Source: Aquimonas sp041395245 (GTDB taxonomy: Bacteria; Pseudomonadota; Gammaproteobacteria; Xanthomonadales; Xanthomonadaceae). Taken from it: a DNA stretch of 64,000 nt. Positions 61,634 to 64,000 of this stretch are shown in pieces (position 1 is the first letter of the stretch; every line of letters begins with the position of its first letter). The notes under the pieces are model-generated. The model was not told the DNA's origin. It was given only the letters and a program-made list of their open reading frames with translations, and did no database searches. The DNA lies in contig JAWLAY010000010.1 of assembly GCA_041395245.1 (NCBI GenBank), forward strand, positions 1 to 64,000, given 5' to 3'. A program made the translations under genes and the position numbers.

Positions 61634-62586
61634 ACACGCCGTGGCAGCAGCAGTGCTTCGAACGGGTACTGCAGGTGCTCGACAGTGGCCGTCTAGGGCA
61701 TGGCTTGCTGATCTGCGGGCCGGAACGATTGGGCAAGCATGCCTTGATGCAGGCCATCACCGCGCGCCTGCTGTGCAACGATGCGCGCGGACTGCAGGCC
61801 GCCTGTGGTCATTGCCGTGCCTGCCGACTGCTGGCGGCGGGCACGCATCCGGACTATCACGCTGTCACCTTGTTGCCCAACGACAAGGGTGTGCTGAAGA
61901 AGGAAATCGGCGTCGATCAGATTCGTCAGATCAGCCATATTCTCGGGCTGACCGCGCAGGTTGGCAGCACCATCGTCGCGGCGGTTCATCCCGCCGATGC
62001 GCTGAATCACGCCGCCGCCAACGCCTTGCTGAAAACCCTGGAAGAGCCGCAGGACGGACGTTATCTGCTGCTGTTGAGCAGCAAGCCGCATCGGCTTCCT
62101 GCGACGGTCCGCAGCCGCTGTCAGCGCATTGAAGTGAAGCTGCCCGACCGCGAAGTCGCCAGCCAATGGCTGCGACAGCAGCATGGCACCGGACCGGATG
62201 TGTCGCGTGCGCTGCAGTTGACGGAAGGGCACCCCGGGCGAGCCGACGACCTGTTGCGGCATGGCGGGCTGGCGCTATTCGACAGTGTGGGCAAGGATTT
62301 GCGCGGGCTGGCGCGCGGGCAGGTGGCGCTGACGGAAGTCTGTAAACACTGGCTGGATGAGCGACTCGCCGAGCGTTTGGTGCTGGCGGTCATCTGGGTT
62401 CGTCAGCAGGCGACGGATCGGGTCGCACAGGGCCATCCGCCGACTGCCGGTTTCGATGCGCAGTATCGCTGGACCGTGCAGGCCAATCTGGTTCGCCAGC
62501 AATTGGAAACGCCGCTGCGCAGCGATTTGCTGCTAGCCGATCTGCTGCACCAGTGGGCCGTGATGGGCGAACGAATAAGGGCGTGA
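61624..62586 (+). CDS. holB: DNA polymerase III subunit delta prime
   Basis: Clamp-loader subunit that helps open the beta ring. The 320-residue AAA+-like protein begins MHLNTPWQQQCFERVL, has a GPERLGKHALMQAI P-loop-like region, four Cys of the zinc module (CNDARGLQAACGHCRACRLL) and sensor-type ALLKTLEEP and SRCQRIEVKLP motifs. ATG 61624 lies inside the last codons of tmk. The C-terminal collar domain is shorter and less conserved, as usual. Confidence 0.93.
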   Translation: MHLNTPWQQQCFERVLQVLDSGRLGHGLLICGPERLGKHALMQAITARLLCNDARGLQAACGHCRACRLLAAGTHPDYHAVTLLPNDKGVLKKEIGVDQIRQISHILGLTAQVGSTIVAAVHPADALNHAAANALLKTLEEPQDGRYLLLLSSKPHRLPATVRSRCQRIEVKLPDREVASQWLRQQHGTGPDVSRALQLTEGHPGRADDLLRHGGLALFDSVGKDLRGLARGQVALTEVCKHWLDERLAERLVLAVIWVRQQATDRVAQGHPPTAGFDAQYRWTVQANLVRQQLETPLRSDLLLADLLHQWAVMGERIRA

Positions 62587-62682
62587 GGCGTGTGCCGGTG
62601 CTGCACAGCTCGCTGGTCCGGGTGTTAGCCTGTACGCCATCGGGATTTCAAGCCGCTGGATCGATGTTGCAGAGGAGTGGGT

Positions 62683-63039
62683 ATGCAAGCTGCGGGAATG
62701 ATGCGTCAGGGCATTCTGTCGTTGGCGATCAAGGAAAAGCAGGCGCTGTACATGGCTTACATGCCTTTCATCAAGGGCGGCGGGATTTTCGTTCCCACCC
62801 CAAGACGGTATGCGCTGGGTGACGAGGTGTTCATTCTCTTGACCTTGCTTGAAGACAAGGACCGTATGCCGGTCGCTGGCAAGGTGGTGTGGATCACGCC
62901 AGCCGGTTCACAGGGCAATCGCCAGGCAGGCATCGGCGTGCAGTTCAACGATTCGGCGGAAGGCGAAGCGGCGCGCAGCAAGATCGAAGCGCTTTTGGCG
63001 GGATTTACCGGCGGTGACAAGCCCACCCATACGCTGTAG
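62683..63039 (+). CDS. pilZ: Type IV pilus assembly protein PilZ
   Basis: A 118-residue PilZ-domain protein required for type IV pilus assembly. It lacks the c-di-GMP-binding R-x-x-x-R and D-x-S-x-x-G motifs (the corresponding region reads QAGIGVQFND), as in PilZ of Xanthomonas and Pseudomonas, which bind the pilus ATPase PilB and FimX rather than the nucleotide. ATG 62683 has GAGGAG at a six-base distance. It follows holB as in other xanthomonads. A FimX-like gene at 36266-38308 is a probable partner. Confidence 0.93.
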   Translation: MQAAGMMRQGILSLAIKEKQALYMAYMPFIKGGGIFVPTPRRYALGDEVFILLTLLEDKDRMPVAGKVVWITPAGSQGNRQAGIGVQFNDSAEGEAARSKIEALLAGFTGGDKPTHTL

Positions 63040-63060
63040 CGCGACCCTTCGACGGAACAA

Positions 63061-63086
63061 CAAAGGCCCGCTTTCGCGGGCCTTTG
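63061..63086. terminator. Bidirectional intrinsic terminator after pilZ
   Basis: CAAAGGCCCGC (63061-63071) pairs perfectly with 63076-63086 around a TTTC loop. The stem carries T residues on both sides, so it can end the fab-pilZ transcript and the convergent gene at 63105-63995. Confidence 0.85.
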
Positions 63087-63104
63087 CGTGTGTTGCGTAG
63101 CGAT

Positions 63105-63995
63105 TCAGTCGTCGACGCCACCGGCCACCGCAAACAGGGTGTCATAGATGATGCGGGGGGCTTTCGAGATGCCCATGAAGGTGCCCATGCCCAAGGATGG
63201 CCAGGCAATCGCCAGACGATAGCGTGCGAACATCGCGTGTGATTCCTTGCCCACCACGAACATTTCGTAGGGCAATCCGGCGATGTTGTCGGTACCGATC
63301 TTGTTGATCCACCAACCCTCGCCACGTTCGGGGTCGTTGAATGCCACGCCGAACACGGCAATCTGCTGCTCGGGCAGGATGATTTCGTAGACCTTGGCGG
63401 TCTGGCCGACGCCAGCGGCCAGATTGTCCTGAATGGTCTTGACCGCAGCATCAAACGAGGCGGCCTCGGTCAGCAGGGTGTCGTCGTCGAACTGCTCCAT
63501 GCCCATCATGTAGTTGTAGTCGGCGAGATCCTCCTCATCGACATCGCCGCCCATGTCGCCGGTATTGCCCAGCGCCGCCTGCAGGCGACCATCGAGCGCC
63601 TTGACGGTGGCTTCGACGGCGCTGAAGTCATCACGGAAGTAGGCGCGATACCAGTAGTCCGGATTCATGTAGGTCAGGGTGCCGTCGGCCTTGATGCCGA
63701 CCCGGATACCCGCACCGGCGACTACCGCACCGCCCGTGCCGCGGATGGCGTCCAGCATGGCGGCGTCGGTCGCCACCACGACCGCATGGTCGGCAACACC
63801 GTTGGGTCGATGCGTGCCCACTACCGTGAAGCCCGCGCCCTGCAGTTTCTCGCTGGTCTGTGTGATCGCTTCATCGAGGCTTGTGCCGTTGAGTTTGTCG
63901 CCAACGTGATACGGCTGGGTGGCCAGTGCGCTGCCCGCGCATAACACCAACAACCATGCCGCTGCCGCTTTGCTGAGTTGCCCTGCTGACTTCAT
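63105..63995 (-). CDS. Exported protein of unknown function, DUF302-like
   Basis: A 296-residue protein with a clear signal peptide (MKSAGQLSKAAAAWLLVLCAGSALA). The first mature domain (about 28-140) has a pattern reminiscent of DUF302 proteins: SLDEAITQTSEKLQGAGFTVVG, then GIRVGIKADGTLTYMNPDYWYRAYF; a second part repeats similar elements (SFDAAVKTIQDNLAAGVGQ, YRLAIAWPSLGMGTFMGIS). No enzyme motif was seen. The family link is by appearance only. Convergent with pilZ. Confidence 0.6.
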   Translation of the reverse strand: MKSAGQLSKAAAAWLLVLCAGSALATQPYHVGDKLNGTSLDEAITQTSEKLQGAGFTVVGTHRPNGVADHAVVVATDAAMLDAIRGTGGAVVAGAGIRVGIKADGTLTYMNPDYWYRAYFRDDFSAVEATVKALDGRLQAALGNTGDMGGDVDEEDLADYNYMMGMEQFDDDTLLTEAASFDAAVKTIQDNLAAGVGQTAKVYEIILPEQQIAVFGVAFNDPERGEGWWINKIGTDNIAGLPYEMFVVGKESHAMFARYRLAIAWPSLGMGTFMGISKAPRIIYDTLFAVAGGVDD

Positions 63996-64000
63996 GTTCC

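Noticed and set aside
1..64000. tRNA or rRNA genes and CRISPR arrays
   Set aside because: No cloverleaf with a conserved T-loop, no rRNA segment and no regularly spaced short repeats were found by eye; GGTTCGAAT at 23419 lacks any tRNA context.

Overview
The window reads as a chromosomal segment of a GC-rich gammaproteobacterium of the order Xanthomonadales (Lysobacterales). The assignment rests on gene order: pepA-holC-valS divergent from lptFG, rluC divergent from rne, glnK-amtB, mtaD-ubiG-gph, and the long run yceD-rpmF-fabH-fabD-fabG-acpP-fabF-pabB-pabC-mltG-tmk-holB-pilZ. I cannot name genus or species from sequence alone. No rRNA, tRNA or CRISPR array was seen.

Layout. 1-9.5 kb: valS (cut by the window edge), holC and pepA on the minus strand, lptF-lptG on plus, a peptide:proton symporter, a secreted S9 prolyl peptidase and an FNR-type regulator. 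9.5-20.4 kb: RNase E, RluC, a CPBP-like membrane protein with pterin dehydratase, NfuA, an orphan LuxR-type response regulator, and glnK-amtB behind a clear sigma-54 promoter with an NtrC-like site. 20.4-28.2 kb: an accessory island. 28.4-34.2 kb: a polyhydroxyalkanoate locus (oligomer hydrolase lipoprotein, phaE, phaC, then phaR and phaB on the opposite strand). 34.2-51.2 kb: gluQ, htpX, a FimX-like degenerate GGDEF/EAL protein, epmB with efp, mtaD-ubiG-gph, folE2, a moxR-DUF58-tgpA-slp operon and a GT39 glycosyltransferase. 51.2-63.1 kb: fatty acid synthesis, p-aminobenzoate synthesis, murein, thymidylate and DNA polymerase genes, ending in pilZ and a bidirectional terminator. The last gene encodes a secreted protein of unknown role.

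The island is the unusual part. It contains an orphan Rhs core with variable tip, an IS30-family ruin, a toxin-like domain followed by a frameshifted immunity-like gene that starts with GTG, and a second decayed copy of the same Rhs core segment. After these come two tandem units with the same architecture: a RAYT-type (IS200/Y1-like) transposase element with short terminal inverted repeats, then a different gene for an exported protein, then a copy of a dispersed repeat of about 130 bp. A third, more diverged repeat copy follows the toxin/immunity remnants. The repeats lie at the 3' side of cargo genes, which suggests cassette-like exchange between homologous flanks. Both RAYT copies have ATA where the family's ATG is expected, and each has further lesions, so they are probably immobile now.

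Functional links: PilZ at the 3' end and the FimX-like protein at 36-38 kb are known partners in type IV pilus control in xanthomonads. EpmB modifies the EF-P encoded next to it. The PHA genes form a self-contained synthesis, regulation and degradation module whose PhaE carries a long Lys/Ala/Pro tail. plsX, often found between rpmF and fabH in other gammaproteobacteria, is absent from that position.
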